From positions 186,001 to 250,000 of the forward strand of contig VTFK01000430.1 in the NCBI GenBank assembly GCA_009617715.1: 64,000 nt of DNA, written 5' to 3'. The stretch is from Plectrocnemia conspersa. Lineage: Eukaryota; Arthropoda; Insecta; Trichoptera; Polycentropodidae. A program made the translations under genes and the position numbers. Every line of letters begins with the position of its first letter. Positions within the stretch are counted from its first letter, which is position 1. The notes below the pieces were generated by a model that saw only the letters and a program-made list of their open reading frames with translations, was not told where the DNA came from and made no database searches. Below are positions 61,611 through 64,000 of the stretch, in pieces.

Positions 61611-64000
61611 AATTATTGACAATAAAACTTTTTTAATAAAATACAAATAATGACTTAATTACTAATATGGCAAAAAAATATAAAAATATTAGTTTTAAAA
61701 ATAAACAATGATTTATTAATATTTGAGACTAAATTTATTATATTTATTAAACTAAAACAAGTTAAAAAATATTATTTTATTATCGGTATAGGGTACTAAT
61801 TAAATAGTCTTAAACATTTATTAGGGTTGCCTATAGCTTAATTGTTTACACGTCATAAAAAGCACAGAAGCGAGCGTTAATTTGAAGATTCGTTTGAAAC
61901 CATCGTTGCTGCATTATCATCATCCAAATTTCCATTTTCTCAAACGATCCAATTTACACTTGCGAATATTTTAATTGTGTCAAGTTGTACTACGTCTAAC
62001 CACATCAAGGTGTTTGTGTATGTTCCAATGTGTGTGGAAATGCTATAAGCGAAATTAATTTTACCCATATAAGATATATTTGGTACAAATAAAAAAATAT
62101 GTGTTTAACATCACGTTAAAAGAAATAAACAAAGCATTACAACCAAAGAAACAGGAAAAATTGTCTAAATGATTTATTTTATTGAATAAATATTTCAGCA
62201 CAGAAAACTCCCTATAGTAAATATACTGTTAAGTAACATTTAACATTATATATTATATTATAGTATTATACAACATGTGTATCTGATATGTTATATTTTT
62301 AATATTATTTGTGAAAATTCTAATGAGAAAATAATTTGCTTATTTGAATGGAAGGCTTATGTATTATGTTTTGCTATTGTTCGCATAAAATAGTCGGAAT
62401 AATGATATAATATAACCAATATATATTTATAGCTTGACTTAAATTTATGTATACATAATTTGAGCATAGATAATAAATGCTAACAATATATCATTAATCA
62501 TATGTGTTGAAAATGATCAATAGTTCTTCACTAATATTTTACTTAAAATAAGCTATTAAATATATTTGGCCACAAGTTGTAAAATAACATTTATACTAAA
62601 ATAGTGTATATAGTTACATATTTCATATTTTTACAATGATATTTTTAGTAAGGAATTTTTAACCCTTGTATAAGTTTGAACTAATTTTTATAATTTAAAA
62701 TGTTCTACTACATAATAAAGTTTATATGCAATTAAATATATAAAAAATAAGAGACTTTACTAGATAATTATAAGTATAAGTTAAATTAAAGATAATTAAA
62801 AATAAAGGTAATAAATCTAAGCAAGTACCAAATCTTTTTCAAGGGACACCTTTGGGTGTATTTATTCCTATTAGGTAGAAGATTACAAGGTAAGCCCAAG
62901 ACTCAAGACTGTTCAATTTGTCCCTGATAAATTACGGCCCGTTCGGTGCACATTGGCCATTGGGTCATGGTCGACCCAAACCTCGACCCCAACTTGCCTC
63001 TAATACTTTTGCAAAAAACCGGTTCACAACGACATTATTCACCCTATCAACTTTTTCCCTTCCGCCTGATACGCAAAGCATCCCTTGGGAAAGCTATACC
63101 ATATAATAGAAATGTATACAAGTATTATATTTATAATAAAATACTATCAAGTTTTTGCATAAAAATATTATACATAAATTTATCAAGCCGTTCTTGAACA
63201 CTCTTTGGTAGACATTTTTGATTAATTGGCTGTTAATTGAACACCACTAGCGGATGTCTACAATAAAATCTCACTTTACAATGTGAGTTATATTCTCATT
63301 ATTAGTGCTTCTGATTATTATTTATTATTTAATAAATTTATTGAAAATTTTATATATAGTTAAAGTAATAAAATTTAAATAGATACTTAATAAATATTGC
63401 AAATCATTTAAGAGCAAACATGGCGAAATATTAAAATATCATTAAAATCACTCAATTGGAAATTTATTCAAAAGTAACAATTAACTACGAATTTATAAAT
63501 AATTAATTGCCACCTCTCTTTTTTTTAAAAAAAGTAAAACAGAAAAAATAATAAGCATGTAAATAGATATACTATGATATATTAACTATTAGTCACCGAT
63601 ATTAAGAAAATAGATATCTTTATCTTTTATTTTTGGTTATTGTTTTAATAAAATATATGAAAAATAAATAATTTATATAAATAAAAACACATAAATAATT
63701 TCTTGTTGTGATGCAAATATTAGCAACATCACAAGATTAAATTTGCTGTTTGTCAGTCTTTTTAATACATTAAGTAATTAAAAAAAATAATAAAAGTTCA
63801 ATTATAATTAAAAAAGATTGTAAAGATGTCGTAATTTAAAAAAAAAAATTTTTGAATACTAAGAAAGTTTTTGAACATCGTCCGACAGAATCAGATATAT
63901 TTGTTGCTTTAAGCTATAGAATATATTTCTTTCTTGGAATGTGTTTTAAAATATATGTAAAGTTGTTAAAGGTTATTATTTTAGCATAATTTTATTAAAA
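61611..64000. other. AT-rich flank
   Basis: No gene is supported. 62920-63110 is a GC-richer patch with CCATTGGGTCATGGTCGACC but no recognisable reading frame. CACGTTAAAAGAAATAAACA at about 62112 is a weak family-R3-like start. The region presumably belongs to the upstream SIFaR intron. Confidence 0.5.

Overview
This is an AT-rich (well over 70% A+T by eye) animal genome window, almost certainly insect nuclear DNA. Supporting this are short GT-AG introns, a SIFamide-type neuropeptide receptor, insect low-complexity cuticle genes with TATA/initiator promoters, and hAT and jockey-type transposon remains. The order is not certain; a beetle or another insect with an AT-rich genome fits.

Layout. 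1.0-4.1 kb (minus strand): AP-1 clathrin adaptor sigma subunit, four coding exons plus a noncoding first exon, with two possible C-termini. 5.1-7.9 kb (plus strand): a complete seven-exon folliculin (FLCN/BHD) gene. 7.9-30.4 kb: a gene desert with a 647-bp hAT element bounded by 8-bp target duplications, a jockey-like reverse-transcriptase remnant, SINE fragments, a roughly 1-kb partial tandem array, and isolated GC-richer islands that look regulatory. 30.4-56.6 kb (minus strand): two exons of a SIFamide receptor-like GPCR separated by an intron of about 25.3 kb; exons for the N-terminus, TM1 and TM2 were not found and probably lie beyond 64 kb.

Nested inside that giant intron, on the opposite strand, is a cluster of four related genes (37.0, 40.5, 44.3 and 50.4 kb) for secreted Val/His/Ala/Pro-rich proteins of cuticle-protein type. 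Each has a four-codon first exon (M-[YFH]-K-[FL]), a phase-0 intron, and one exon carrying the rest of the signal peptide and the repeats. Two copies are intact. The other two each have a one-base frame break at a short homopolymer: either a sequence error or young pseudogenes. A small signal-peptide-bearing ORF sits beside the third copy. 56.6-64 kb: upstream SIFaR intron or flank with a CpG-rich island, a perfect 44-bp palindrome and SINE-like copies.

The genes do not form one pathway: AP-1 sigma and folliculin are housekeeping trafficking and nutrient-signalling genes, the cuticle cluster builds exoskeleton, and the receptor is neuroendocrine. The most notable arrangement is the antiparallel cuticle cluster inside the neuropeptide-receptor intron.
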